From: Candidatus Obscuribacterales bacterium
GTDB taxonomy: Bacteria > Cyanobacteriota > Vampirovibrionia > Obscuribacterales > Obscuribacteraceae
DNA length: 64,000 nt
Direction: 5' to 3'
Assembly: GCA_949127735.1 (NCBI GenBank)
Contig: CASBPX010000027.1
Coordinates: forward strand, 1 to 64,000
Part shown: positions 15,375 through 24,111 of the stretch, piece after piece
How the letters are laid out: the number at the start of each line of letters is the position of its first letter
Numbering within the stretch: the first letter of the stretch is position 1
Notes under the pieces: generated by a model
Seen by the model: only the letters and a program-made list of their open reading frames with translations
Told to the model about the DNA's origin: nothing
Databases searched by the model: none
Program-made: the position numbers and the translations under genes

Positions 15375-17168
15375 TTATCTAAAATACAAGCGCGCATAAA
15401 CGCCTTCGGCGGCGAGCAAGTCTTTATGAGTACCGCTTTCAACTATGCGTCCGTTTTCCATAACAAAAATTTTGTCGGCATTAATAATTGTACTCAAACG
15501 GTGCGCCACCACCAGCGATGTGCGGCCGATCATCAGAGGCACAAGGGCTGCTTGAATCATCGCTTCATTCTCGTTATCTAAAGAGCTTGTGGCTTCATCT
15601 AATATCAGTATGCGTGGATTCTTCAACAGCACGCGAGCAATGGCCAGGCGCTGCCTTTCACCGCCGCTGAGCTTGTGCCCGCGCTCGCCCACTATGGTCT
15701 CGTACCCTTCCGGCATGCCTGCAATCAGCTCATGAATGTTGGCGGCGCGGCAGGCATCCTCCAGTTCACTTAAGGTCGCATCGACTTTGGCATAACGAAG
15801 ATTGGCGGCAATAGTGTCATGAAACAAATAAGTTTCTTGAGTAACTATGCCGATGTTTTCGCGCAATGAGTCGCGAGTGATTAGTTTAGTATCTTTATCG
15901 TCCACTAGAATGCGGCCTTCATCAATCTCCCACAGTCTGGTAAGTAAATTGGTGATGGTCGATTTTCCGGCACCTGACGGGCCGACAAAGGCAACCATCT
16001 GACCCGGATCGATAACCAGATTCAAGTCTTCTACACCGGCGCGTTTTGATGGGTAGTGAAAAGTGACGTGGTCAAATTCGACTTTACCGATCAATTGATT
16101 TTGCTCTAGCGCCCGCGCTTCAGGCAAATCTTTCTCTTCGGTCATATCGAGATAATCAAAAATGCGTTCGAATACAGCCAGGGCACTGACCACCTGTATT
16201 TGTACGCCGGCTAGTGCTGACACCGGAGTATAGAGCCTGCCTATCAAAGCGACAAAACTAACCAGCACACCAATGGTGATACCGTGGTAAATAGCCAGCC
16301 AGCCACCAGCAAGCCAGATAATAGCTGGTCCGATAGTGACCATGGCTGTAATCGCCATCATGAACCAGCGGCCAATCATCGCTACATTGATTTCTAAATC
16401 CATCAGCTCTGAAGCCAGATTATAGAAGCGCTTGCGTTCATAATCTTCTTTGACAAATGACTTAACCAGAACCGTACCCGAAACAGAAAGAGTCTCTTGA
16501 GTCGCAGCTTGCATCTGATCGCGTTTAGTTCTGGTCTTTTTACGGGCGTCATACATGCGTCGGCCCACAGGCCAGAGCGGTACTACCATTAGTGGCACTA
16601 CTACAATCGAGACCACCGCAAGACTGACATTGAGAGCGAATATGGCTATCAGGGTAGTAATAATAGTAATAACATTCGTAGCAATCGATACGATAGTGCC
16701 GGTAATAACGCCGTCAACACTTTCCACATCGCTGCTGACGCGATTCATAATTTCGCCGGTTTTAGTACTGGTAAAAAACGACACCGGCATGCGGTGCAGA
16801 TGCGAAACTAAGTTAGTGTGCAAGTCACGCACAATGCCTTCGCCTACTTTAGAATTTAAATATCCCTGATAGACGCCCACCAGTCCGGCGAGAAAGGCAG
16901 ATGCCACCATAGCTGCCACCAGCCAGCAGAGTAGCGGAAAGTTATGGCTCGGTAGAGCTTTGTCGATAATCGCCAGGGTCAGGAGTGGCGGAGCCAGGCC
17001 CAAAGTTGATGAGACAAAAATAGACCCGATCACGGCAAGCTCGAGCTTCCAATAAGGGGCAAAAAGCGCGGCAATGCGCCGCCATTCCACCTGCCCCTTG
17101 AGCTTGGCTTTGTCGGGGTTATACATGTTAGACCACATTAAGTGGACAGGCGGGCCGCCGCTAAACAT
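15375..17168 (-). CDS. ABC exporter, MsbA/multidrug type (fused membrane and ATPase domains)
   Basis: A 597-residue half-transporter that would act as a dimer to export a lipid or drug-like substrate. The first ~320 residues hold six membrane segments with the coupling region FFTSTKTGEIMNRVSSDV. The ATPase domain has Walker A GPSGAGKST, Q-loop IVTQETYLF, signature LSGGERQRLA, Walker B RILILDEATSSLD and the H-loop VVAHRLST. The ATG at 17168 has GGAG about 9 bp upstream. Substrate unknown. It is divergent from the APC permease. Confidence 0.92.
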   Translation of the reverse strand: MFSGGPPVHLMWSNMYNPDKAKLKGQVEWRRIAALFAPYWKLELAVIGSIFVSSTLGLAPPLLTLAIIDKALPSHNFPLLCWLVAAMVASAFLAGLVGVYQGYLNSKVGEGIVRDLHTNLVSHLHRMPVSFFTSTKTGEIMNRVSSDVESVDGVITGTIVSIATNVITIITTLIAIFALNVSLAVVSIVVVPLMVVPLWPVGRRMYDARKKTRTKRDQMQAATQETLSVSGTVLVKSFVKEDYERKRFYNLASELMDLEINVAMIGRWFMMAITAMVTIGPAIIWLAGGWLAIYHGITIGVLVSFVALIGRLYTPVSALAGVQIQVVSALAVFERIFDYLDMTEEKDLPEARALEQNQLIGKVEFDHVTFHYPSKRAGVEDLNLVIDPGQMVAFVGPSGAGKSTITNLLTRLWEIDEGRILVDDKDTKLITRDSLRENIGIVTQETYLFHDTIAANLRYAKVDATLSELEDACRAANIHELIAGMPEGYETIVGERGHKLSGGERQRLAIARVLLKNPRILILDEATSSLDNENEAMIQAALVPLMIGRTSLVVAHRLSTIINADKIFVMENGRIVESGTHKDLLAAEGVYARLYFR

Positions 17169-17235
17169 CTAAAAGTCTCCGCCACCCGCTTAAATCTACA
17201 TATACATCTACTAATAACAGATTCAAAGAGATTTA

Positions 17236-19230
17236 GTGCCTCTTGTGAACGGGGCAAACATAAGCGTTGAGCAGTCAGAGCAAGATATACTCTTACAGTT
17301 GATAAGGGAGCTTAACTTGGCCGCCAAAAAACCAGACAAATTTGAAAAATGGCTGCTGGAAGGCCTCAAAAGCACAGACAGCCAGACGCATCATACTGAT
17401 GCATGGTGGAAAGTTATGTGTCTGACCGGCGTCGATTACTTCTCTACTCTTGGATATCAACCAGGCATTGCTTTTCTGGCCGCCAATATTTTGTCGCCGG
17501 TAGCTACTCTTGTGCTTGTGATCGTTACACTTTTTGGCGCTCTACCCGCTTACTGTTTCGTCGCCGAACGCAGCCCCAACGGCCAGGGTTCAGTGGCAAT
17601 GCTGGAAGGACTGCTGCCTGGTTGGCGGGGCAAAACCATTGTTTTGCTTTTGCTTGGCTTTGCCGCCACCGGTTTTATCATCACAATCACTTTATCGGCA
17701 GCCGACGCCACCGCACATATACTTGAGAACCCTTTGATTCCATTCTGGATGCATCAAAAAAATAGAGTTTTAGTTACCCTCCTATTAATAACCACCCTTG
17801 GTGCAGTTTTTCTCAAAGGCTTTAAAGAAGCGATTGGTATCTCAGTCTGGATCGTAGGTATTTATCTACTTTTGACCAATATCATTGTCGGTTGGGGCTT
17901 GTGGCAGATTGCCGCACACCCTGCGCTATTGACCGACTGGGTGCAGAAACTGGTGACCAATTTTGGCAATGGCTTCAACATGCTCACTACCGCGTGCCTG
18001 CTCTTTCCCAGCTTAGCTCTGGGTTTGTCTGGTTTTGAAACAGGCGTTGCTGTAATGCCAATGGTGCGCGGCGATGCCACAGATACGCCGCAAAATCCGG
18101 CTGGGCGCATTCGCAATGCCAAACATTTACTCACCACCGCAGCTTTGATTATGAGTTATTACCTGGTGGCATCAAGCCTGGTCACCACACTGCTCATTCC
18201 CGCTGAATTGTACAAAGAAGGTGGTGAGGCCAACGGTCGAGCTCTGGCTTATCTGGCACACACACATCTGGGCGAAATTTTTGGCACCTTCTACGATTTC
18301 AGCACCATTATGATTCTCTGGTTTGCCGGCGCTTCGGCAATTGCCGGTTTGCTCAGCCTGGTGCCGCGCTATCTGCCTCGCTATGGTATGGCACCTGAAT
18401 GGGCCGGTGCTGTGCGCCCCCTGGTAATGTTTTTCACGGTCATCGCCTATGGTGTCACGGTGATATTTAAAGCTGATGTAGACGCGCAAGCCGGGGCCTA
18501 TGCCACGGGTGTGCTGGTGCTGATTACATCGGCCGCTCTAGCCTCAGCCATTACATCCTGGCAAAATCGTTTGCCTAAAAAATATCTTTTTTCAATTATC
18601 AGTATAGTTTTCATCTGGACATCCATCGTCAATATTACTCAAAAACCAGAAGGCGTTCGCATCGCCCTATTCTTTGTCTTGAGCATTCTAGTGACCTCAT
18701 TTGTTTCGCGAGCTTTTCGCTCTACCGAGCTTCGGGTAGAAACTGTAACTCTCGATAAGAAGGCCAATGAATTTATCAATGCTGCCTGCAAAAGTCACTG
18801 GGGCGAGATTCGCTTATTGGCCAGCCGGGCCGGCAGCACCGATCTCAGCGAGAAAGAAGCGCATGCCCGCATGATTCACAGCATTCAGGCTCGCGAAGGC
18901 AATTTTATTTTCCTCGAAGTTGAAACAGAAGATGTCTCAGAATTTTCTGACACAGTACTGGAAGTGACGGGTCATGAAATTGACGGCCACCATGTGTTGC
19001 GCTGTAAAAGCCTGGCAGTGCCTAATGCTGTCGCAGCAATCTTGTTGCACATTCGCGACAAAACCAAGAAGAATCCGCACGTTTATTTAGGCTGGACAGA
19101 AGGCCACCCAATTGTTTATACCTTCAAGTTCATATTTTTCGGTGAGGGTGAAACGGCTACACTGACGCGAGAAATCATTCGCAACACAGAGCCGAATGAT
19201 ATCAAAAGACCACTAGTTCACGTAGCTTGA
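17236..19230 (+). CDS. APC-superfamily permease with soluble C-terminal domain
   Basis: 664 aa. About 12 membrane helices (residues ~55-500) begin after a 50-residue soluble N-terminus; [13 protein letters not shown] sits at the first helix, as in APC-type amino acid/cation permeases. The last ~165 residues are soluble, starting near [13 protein letters not shown] and ending KRPLVHVA, and are closely similar to the protein encoded 13 bp downstream. The start is GTG (17236). Substrate is unknown; amino acids are the default for this fold, but KimA-type potassium importers in the same superfamily also carry regulatory C-terminal domains. Confidence 0.85.
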   Translation: MPLVNGANISVEQSEQDILLQLIRELNLAAKKPDKFEKWLLEGLKSTDSQTHHTDAWWKVMCLTGVDYFSTLGYQPGIAFLAANILSPVATLVLVIVTLFGALPAYCFVAERSPNGQGSVAMLEGLLPGWRGKTIVLLLLGFAATGFIITITLSAADATAHILENPLIPFWMHQKNRVLVTLLLITTLGAVFLKGFKEAIGISVWIVGIYLLLTNIIVGWGLWQIAAHPALLTDWVQKLVTNFGNGFNMLTTACLLFPSLALGLSGFETGVAVMPMVRGDATDTPQNPAGRIRNAKHLLTTAALIMSYYLVASSLVTTLLIPAELYKEGGEANGRALAYLAHTHLGEIFGTFYDFSTIMILWFAGASAIAGLLSLVPRYLPRYGMAPEWAGAVRPLVMFFTVIAYGVTVIFKADVDAQAGAYATGVLVLITSAALASAITSWQNRLPKKYLFSIISIVFIWTSIVNITQKPEGVRIALFFVLSILVTSFVSRAFRSTELRVETVTLDKKANEFINAACKSHWGEIRLLASRAGSTDLSEKEAHARMIHSIQAREGNFIFLEVETEDVSEFSDTVLEVTGHEIDGHHVLRCKSLAVPNAVAAILLHIRDKTKKNPHVYLGWTEGHPIVYTFKFIFFGEGETATLTREIIRNTEPNDIKRPLVHVA

Positions 19231-19243
19231 TCAGAAAAAAGTC

Positions 19244-19939
19244 ATGACAGACAGCAACCAGAATCAAAAAATACTGCTCAATGTTTACACACGCCGATCG
19301 CTAATCGGCTTGAGCCTCTTTTTTGCCGTGCTTTCTCTCTGTGTTCTAGGCTGGTATATCGATAGCGTCGATGGACTGGTTACAGGCGCCATCGTGGCAA
19401 TCTTTTTAGTGGTGACGGTGGCGCTGTACATGCGCAAAAGAGAAAGCCGAGTAGTAACGGTGCAACTCGACGATCTGGCTAAAAGTTTTATTGATGAAGC
19501 CGGCGCCAAACATCTTGGCGTAATTAGACTATTAGCCCAGAGATATGGCCACAAAAATTACGAAAAAATCCAGCAAGAGGCGAGACGAAAACATAGCATT
19601 CAGGCCGACGAAGGCGATTTTATTTTTGTAGAAGTAATACCAATATTGGCCGAAAATCATGACAGCCTTACTGTCACCGGTCATCTTGAGGGGAATTTTC
19701 AGGTATTGCGCTGTAAGTCTCCGGCTGCTGCTAACGCCATAGCCGCCCTGCTGCTGCATTTACGTGATTTAGAACACGAAAATCCTCACATATACCTTTC
19801 ATGGAGCGAGGGTCATCCCCTGGCATACGCGCTCAAATATGCCTTTTTCGGTGAAGGTGGAACGGCTCCTGTGATCAGGGAAATATTACGCGAGCACGAG
19901 CGCGAACCAGATAAACGCCCCATTGTGCACGTTGCCTAG
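19244..19939 (+). CDS. Membrane-anchored stand-alone copy of the permease C-terminal domain
   Basis: 231 aa: two membrane helices (about residues 17-35 and 43-60) followed by a ~165-residue soluble domain. That domain matches the C-terminus of the upstream permease along its whole length (shared landmarks: [52 protein letters not shown] and KRPIVHVA). It has lost the transport core, so it looks like a tandem partial duplication turned into a partner or regulator subunit. The ATG is 13 bp after the permease stop, so they are almost certainly co-transcribed. Confidence 0.82.
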   Translation: MTDSNQNQKILLNVYTRRSLIGLSLFFAVLSLCVLGWYIDSVDGLVTGAIVAIFLVVTVALYMRKRESRVVTVQLDDLAKSFIDEAGAKHLGVIRLLAQRYGHKNYEKIQQEARRKHSIQADEGDFIFVEVIPILAENHDSLTVTGHLEGNFQVLRCKSPAAANAIAALLLHLRDLEHENPHIYLSWSEGHPLAYALKYAFFGEGGTAPVIREILREHEREPDKRPIVHVA

Positions 19940-19984
19940 TTTTGAAGACTGGTTTGAAAACTAGTTTTTAAGCCTAGTTTTAAA

Positions 19985-20440
19985 TCAGTTGCGTTTTACT
20001 GATTTAGCGCCATTGGTTAAAACACAAAGTTTTTGCCTGGCTTGTTTATCTTGGCTCAGTAAATCGCCCACAGTTGATTGAGCGAAAATTGCCCTGGTTT
20101 GCTCTACCGACTGATTTAGAAGAGCGTGCAGAGGGCAGCTATTGCCCCGTTTTCGACCCAAACCCGTTGGACATTGCTCACAGAACTTGATTGGTTCTAC
20201 AGCGTCAATAATCTCCAGCAAGCTAAGTTTATTGGGGTTAGCTGCCAGGGTAAATCCGCCACCCAGCCCCCGCTGCGAAGTAACAAGAGTAGTGCGCACG
20301 AGCCCATTGAGAATTTTAGAAAGATAGGGCAGTGGAACATGTGTTGCCCGCGATATCTCCTGCGCTGTGTGCGCTCCCCGATAATCCTGAGCTAGGAAAA
20401 TTACTGCACGCAGCGCGTATTCAGCGGTATGAGAAATCAT
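19985..20440 (-). CDS. Rrf2-family transcription regulator, probable Fe-S sensor
   Basis: 151 residues beginning MISHTAEYALRAVIFLA, the winged-helix N-terminus typical of IscR/NsrR/RsrR proteins, with recognition region VPLPYLSKILNGL. A Cys cluster, CEQC followed by a third Cys 11 residues later (GNSCPLH), matches the usual cluster-binding position, so an iron-sulfur sensor of iron, redox or NO is likely. The ATG at 20438-20440 follows a GGAG site by 8 bp; an upstream GTG would add three residues. No neighbouring Fe-S assembly genes, so the target is unknown. Confidence 0.88.
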   Translation of the reverse strand: MISHTAEYALRAVIFLAQDYRGAHTAQEISRATHVPLPYLSKILNGLVRTTLVTSQRGLGGGFTLAANPNKLSLLEIIDAVEPIKFCEQCPTGLGRKRGNSCPLHALLNQSVEQTRAIFAQSTVGDLLSQDKQARQKLCVLTNGAKSVKRN

Positions 20441-20580
20441 GGTATCCACTCCGGTCCATCAGGAGTTTAAATCTGATGGTTTTCAAAGCAGACCGCCGAA
20501 GCCGTGAGTTGTTCCCACAGTATCTTGACCATCAAAATATGTTGACAACCGGCAATATTTTACTTCAAGATTTTTACTTA

Positions 20581-20596
20581 TAGACCCGAAGGTCTA
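20581..20596. other. Short hairpin with TTCG tetraloop (minus strand) at a gene end
   Basis: TAGACC (20581-20586) pairs with GGTCTA (20591-20596) around CGAA, which reads as TTCG on the minus strand. It includes the TAG stop of the leftward gene starting at 20854. There is no T-tract on either side, so it is more likely an RNA 3'-end stabiliser or Rho-type end than an intrinsic terminator. Confidence 0.45.
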
Positions 20597-20854
20597 AAAA
20601 GAACGATCAGCACCGGGAGCGGAGACGACATTAAGCTCTGTCAGCCTTTTAAGGCCGCGCTCGGTGTTCAAATCTAAAATTCGAAGCAGTGTACCGCCGT
20701 CGCGATAGCGATGCAAGGTCACCGTGTCGGGCGCATTGCGATCGGCCGATAGAAAACAGCGTGGCTTGCCCGCTTTTATCGTGTCTTCAACTTCAACCAT
20801 GACGTGATCGCTATCACTCTGTTGTTGCAATCTCGCCAATTCATGGATGTCCAC
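20594..20854 (-). CDS. Small hypothetical protein
   Basis: 86 residues, no signal or membrane segment and no recognised family. The start is GTG (20852-20854) with a good AGGAGC site 5 bp upstream. The sequence alternates acidic and basic strands (VMVEVEDTIKAGKPRCFLS), suggesting a small beta-rich fold. It is convergent with nothing and lies upstream of the Rrf2 gene on the same strand, 153 bp away. Confidence 0.55.
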   Translation of the reverse strand: MDIHELARLQQQSDSDHVMVEVEDTIKAGKPRCFLSADRNAPDTVTLHRYRDGGTLLRILDLNTERGLKRLTELNVVSAPGADRSF

Positions 20855-21075
20855 GGTTTGCTCCTGTTCATTTCTTCATTTCATTCAATGGTTGCACATT
20901 CGACACTATTAGACCAGACACTGACAAGATTGAATAGTTTTTTCCAGTAAAATTCTGCGGACAGGGAGTTGTCAAAGTGCTAATAAATACGAGCAGCCCT
21001 TTTCAATCATTGAGAGATGGGCCTCGGGCACGGCGCAACTAAAGACAAGGGCACCACGACTCTACCAATTCAGTT

Positions 21076-21081
21076 TATAAT
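21076..21081 (+). promoter_or_regulatory. Candidate -10 element for tRNA-Lys
   Basis: A perfect TATAAT lies 32 bp before the mature tRNA 5' end. A -35 box at the expected distance (about 21053) is poor (ACCACG), so this is a partial promoter call. Confidence 0.4.
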
Positions 21082-21089
21082 GGTCAAAC

Positions 21090-21112
21090 AGGCCAAATAC
21101 CGGCCTTTTTTT
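21090..21112 (+). terminator. GC hairpin plus T8 directly before tRNA-Lys
   Basis: AGGCC (21090-21094) pairs with GGCCT (21101-21105), and eight T residues run up to 21112, two bases before the tRNA. On the plus strand this has the form of an intrinsic terminator. It would either end a short upstream transcript or lie in the tRNA leader, since the only good -10 is upstream of it. Confidence 0.5.
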
Positions 21113-21113
21113 T

Positions 21114-21185
21114 GCATGAGTAGCTCAGCGGTAGAGCACGCGCCTCTTAAGCGCTTGGTCGAGAGTTCGAATCTCTCCTCGTGCA
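21114..21185 (+). tRNA. tRNA-Lys (CTT)
   Basis: A 72-nt cloverleaf: acceptor GCATGAG pairs with CTCGTGC (one T-G pair), D arm GCTC/GAGC, anticodon loop CTCTTAA giving anticodon CTT, T arm GAGAG-TTCGAAT-CTCTC, discriminator A. CCA is not encoded. Confidence 0.93.
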
Positions 21186-21589
21186 ATCTTTCTGCATCCC
21201 ACAGGGTTAACGCCCAGTTCCGGTGCCATAACGGCAATAACAATAATCGGTGGCCTTATTCCCTTTAAGTGACTCGGTGCGCTAGAAGCACTACAGGTAG
21301 TGGCTGCCCAAAATTTTCTCTTTATGCGGCGCATGGGAGGCTTTTGAGAGCTGGATTTTCATTTTACAAGAGAACTATCATTCCCTGGCATTGGTGGATG
21401 TAGTATGATGCAAGCAAGAAGAGCAAGGAATCTTTCTTTCCGGTTAAATGCATTCGACAGCTATCATGCTATCAACTGGTTCTTTCAATACAAAAAAATA
21501 CGGAAGTCCGTCGTGTGAGGTAAGCGCACCTAGTCACTACCTCACTGATGTTCTTTGACGGTTACTTTGGAAAGGATCAGGTGATTAAT
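21186..21589. other. 404-bp stretch with no clear gene
   Basis: No convincing coding sequence. The only structure seen is an inverted repeat GTGAGGTA (21515-21522) with TACCTCAC (21538-21545), 15-nt loop, ending 44 bp before the receiver gene. It could be a regulatory leader hairpin of that gene. Confidence 0.4.
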
Positions 21590-21820
21590 ATGACAGCTCA
21601 AATTTTAGTTTTACATCAAGATCTACACACCATGACCCTTGTTGCCGACAGTCTGCAACATTTTGGCCATAGAATTCAAAAAGCAAATAATTTTGACGAC
21701 GCTATGGACACGCTCAGGCTCTATAGCACTGATTTAATTGTTGCAGACGTGGAGCTGCAAGATGAACGCAGCATATTTGATTTCATGCGGTGGGTAAAAG
21801 GCGATCCACACTGCTGGTAG
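21590..21820 (+). pseudogene. Response-regulator receiver domain, broken by a frameshift
   Basis: Begins MTAQILVLHQDLHTM after an AGGTGATT ribosome site and follows a CheY-like receiver fold, with the phospho-acceptor Asp53 in LIVADVELQ. It stops at TAG 21818-21820 after KGDPH, before the conserved Thr/Ser and Lys of the receiver. Moving one base into the next frame at about 21808-21812 gives an open frame (TAGSDFADGPGLDHYHELEPDKIIAKELLK) that runs into the coding region at 21891-22343. One inserted base or two deleted bases in an originally single gene explains this. A sequencing error or programmed shift cannot be excluded. Confidence 0.7.
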
Positions 21821-21890
21821 CGACTTTGCGGATGGGCCCGGTCTGGACCACTACCATGAACTAGAACCAGACAAAATTATCGCGAAAGAG

Positions 21891-22343
21891 TTGCTCAAAC
21901 AAGCACATGATGAAGAGATAAAGCGCGTTCTTGAGCGGTGTCTAACCAATAAAGCACGTAGAGTAAATCTTGAAGAAAGGATCTATATTCAGGCCCAGCG
22001 CGGCGAACTGGTGCGCCTTAGACTGTGCTTGGAGGCCAATGATTGGTCACCCGAACTTGAAGACGAATTAGGTGAGCTTAGGCTAAAACTTGGACGAGTC
22101 TTGCTTGAGCTGTCTAAAGTTCATATGACCAATAACTTGCAGCAAGAAGCGATCGCGCTATCATGCGCATTTCGAGATAAGGTCTCCATAGCTGTAGACT
22201 ATGACGAACTTCAGCTGCAATCAAACGAAAGAGCACAGGCTAATACAGAGTCAGAGCAATCAAAGCAAGAGCAAGAAATAGTTGAAAACGAGGAAACAAA
22301 CCGACAGGAAGGTCGGCGGAAGTTTATCGAGTCTCTCCTGTAA
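21891..22343 (+). CDS. C-terminal part of the frameshifted receiver protein, unknown domain
   Basis: An open frame of 150 codons whose frame continues back to about 21810, joining the broken receiver domain upstream. The sequence is charged and helical (LGRVLLELSKVHMTNNLQQEAIALSCAFRD) and ends in a Glu/Gln/Asn-rich tail and RRKFIESLL. No family recognised. No good ribosome site precedes the internal ATG or TTG codons, which supports its being the tail of a longer protein rather than an independent gene. Confidence 0.55.
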   Translation: MLKQAHDEEIKRVLERCLTNKARRVNLEERIYIQAQRGELVRLRLCLEANDWSPELEDELGELRLKLGRVLLELSKVHMTNNLQQEAIALSCAFRDKVSIAVDYDELQLQSNERAQANTESEQSKQEQEIVENEETNRQEGRRKFIESLL

Positions 22344-22515
22344 GGTCTGAACGATTTTAGTCGTCGACGATACAGCGATAGTGCGGGAAGCAGCTCTGAT
22401 ACCAACTTTGGTACCAGTTATCGATGACATTCAGTTTTCTATCTTGCTGTCAGAAAGGGGCCGACCAGAAACTCACTAAAGTAGTTTCAAGCAATATGCG
22501 GGTAATAGAGCTAAG

Positions 22516-22956
22516 ATGCAGCAAATGCATTTGCATTTACTTGTCGAAAAAAGCGTGTTGAAGATGGATACCAATAATTATTTAGATGCAGGCAATTCCG
22601 CTACTTCCACAGATGCTTTGGCGAAGCTTGGCCATGACCCATCGCCTGCGGTGCGGATGCACGTTGCCGAGAATCCCCACACTACCATCGCTACCCTACT
22701 CGCATTGATCCACGACACGGATAGTAAGGTGCGCTATAGCGCCATCGGAAATCCGAGCTTGACGAAAGAGGCATTAGAAGTGCTTGAGCATGACGCGGAT
22801 CCTGATGTTCGCTATAGGTTAGCCTCAAACTATGATTTGCCAACTCATATTCTCAATCACCTAGTCCAAGATGAAAACCCCTACGTCGCCTTTCGAGCAA
22901 AGACTACGCTACACCGCCTTTTAGATGAAGATAGGGTTCACAATAATCTTGAGTGA
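22516..22956 (+). CDS. LRV/HEAT-like repeat protein
   Basis: 146 aa with about four ~24-residue helical repeats of the form L..L..D....VR..vA.NP (for example LGHDPSPAVRMHVAENP and LIHDTDSKVRYSAIGNP), typical of leucine-rich-variant or HEAT-like solenoids. These bind proteins or nucleic acids; no enzyme motif is present. The ATG at 22516 is weakly supported; the ATG at 22564 (MDTNNYL) would remove 16 residues that are not part of the repeats. Confidence 0.7.
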   Translation: MQQMHLHLLVEKSVLKMDTNNYLDAGNSATSTDALAKLGHDPSPAVRMHVAENPHTTIATLLALIHDTDSKVRYSAIGNPSLTKEALEVLEHDADPDVRYRLASNYDLPTHILNHLVQDENPYVAFRAKTTLHRLLDEDRVHNNLE

Positions 22957-23007
22957 TCTTCAAAATTTTGTTCGCCAATAAAATGCTCACTGTATTCTTC
23001 CACCACA

Positions 23008-23034
23008 GTTGCACCAACGGTCAGTTGGTGCAAC
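23008..23034. other. Perfect 11-bp hairpin between convergent genes
   Basis: GTTGCACCAAC (23008-23018) pairs with GTTGGTGCAAC (23024-23034) around a 5-nt loop. No T-tract follows on either strand. It sits between the ends of the LRV gene (+) and the hydrolase (-), so it is likely an RNA 3'-end structure. Confidence 0.6.
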
Positions 23035-23068
23035 GCAAACAGATTGAGCGGCAGTAAGAGTTCCGTTG

Positions 23069-24103
23069 CTATTCCGCTTTAGCCGGTGAATTGACAGAGC
23101 TGTGTTCGTCAATAAACGCCAGAGCTGTGCCAAAAGCGTCGTCGGCAACTTTCACATCTTCAAATGTGTAGTGATCGCCTTCAGGCAAACGCACAAACTT
23201 TTTGTTTTTAGTGGCCAGATTTTTATAGACGCTTTCTGAGCCAACAAGCTTAGATTCGCCATCTTTGTCTCCGTGCACAATTAGCACAGGCATGTTTTTG
23301 ATTTCTTTTGCCATCGCCTTAGTCTTGTACATAAAGAACTGGCAGGCCACCATTTCGCCGGCAGTAACGTCCATACGCACCATGTCGTCGTCGCTAAGCG
23401 CCGCTTTCAATTCTTGCTTTGGTGTGGCCACATCCATCAATTTTTCGCCCAGACCAAAAGCATGCTTGGAGCCTACAGCCATGCCTACGCCTACATTCAT
23501 AAAGTTATTTACTGACTTAAAGTGATCGCCACCCGGAGCAGCTGAGATGATGCCGGTTATTAAAGTTGGATACTCGCTGGCCGCTTGCAGGGCAAGGGCA
23601 CCACCCATGGCTTCACCAAGAATGAAAACAGGTACGTCAGGATGAAGTTTGTGGATTTCTTCGCAAGAACCTTTGACGTCAGCTAATGTTTTTTTCAAAT
23701 CCATTTTGCTTTCTTTTTTGTCCATTTCACGCCATCCGCCAAAGCCGCGCAAATCAATGGCATAGACAGAAATGTCTTTTTCCGCCATGCGCTGGCCAAG
23801 GTCGTCAAAACAACCGCTATATAAACCGAGTTCGTGCAATGCCAAAATTATGGCCTTAGGTTTTTTCGCCTGCCAGTAAATCGCTGGTGGATTACCAGGC
23901 ACGAGGCCAACTTGTGTGCCGTGCAAATTTCTTTTCTTGCGTTTGCTGTCGGCAGACTGTTTTTTTGAAAATGGCCAGAATGCCTGGGCAGGTGCAACAG
24001 GAAGAGAGGCAGCTAGCAATGCCACAAGCAAAGCGGCCGCGACTGTTTGACGAGTAGTAAACATATTTCTGCCACCGTTGCCCACGCTATTTACCAGTTT
24101 CAT
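23069..24103 (-). CDS. Exported alpha/beta hydrolase (monoacylglycerol-lipase-like) lacking the nucleophile Ser
   Basis: 344 aa. A long n-region and hydrophobic core ending APAQA form a signal peptide. The fold is lysophospholipase/monoacylglycerol-lipase-like: LALHELGLYSG, YAIDLRGFGGW, the acid in VHGDKDG and the His in EGDHYTFED. The nucleophile elbow reads GEAMGG: residue 165 is Ala (GCC) where GESMGG is expected, so Ser hydrolysis should be lost. The ATG at 24103 follows an AGGAGA site that overlaps the end of the upstream caspase-like gene (8 bp gap), so the two are coupled. A paralogue with intact Ser lies at 41521-43260. Confidence 0.88.
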   Translation of the reverse strand: MKLVNSVGNGGRNMFTTRQTVAAALLVALLAASLPVAPAQAFWPFSKKQSADSKRKKRNLHGTQVGLVPGNPPAIYWQAKKPKAIILALHELGLYSGCFDDLGQRMAEKDISVYAIDLRGFGGWREMDKKESKMDLKKTLADVKGSCEEIHKLHPDVPVFILGEAMGGALALQAASEYPTLITGIISAAPGGDHFKSVNNFMNVGVGMAVGSKHAFGLGEKLMDVATPKQELKAALSDDDMVRMDVTAGEMVACQFFMYKTKAMAKEIKNMPVLIVHGDKDGESKLVGSESVYKNLATKNKKFVRLPEGDHYTFEDVKVADDAFGTALAFIDEHSSVNSPAKAE

Positions 24104-24111
24104 AATTTCTC

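Noticed and set aside
21017..21268. 83-codon plus-strand frame over tRNA-Lys
   Set aside because: It runs straight through the tRNA gene and has no protein-like features.
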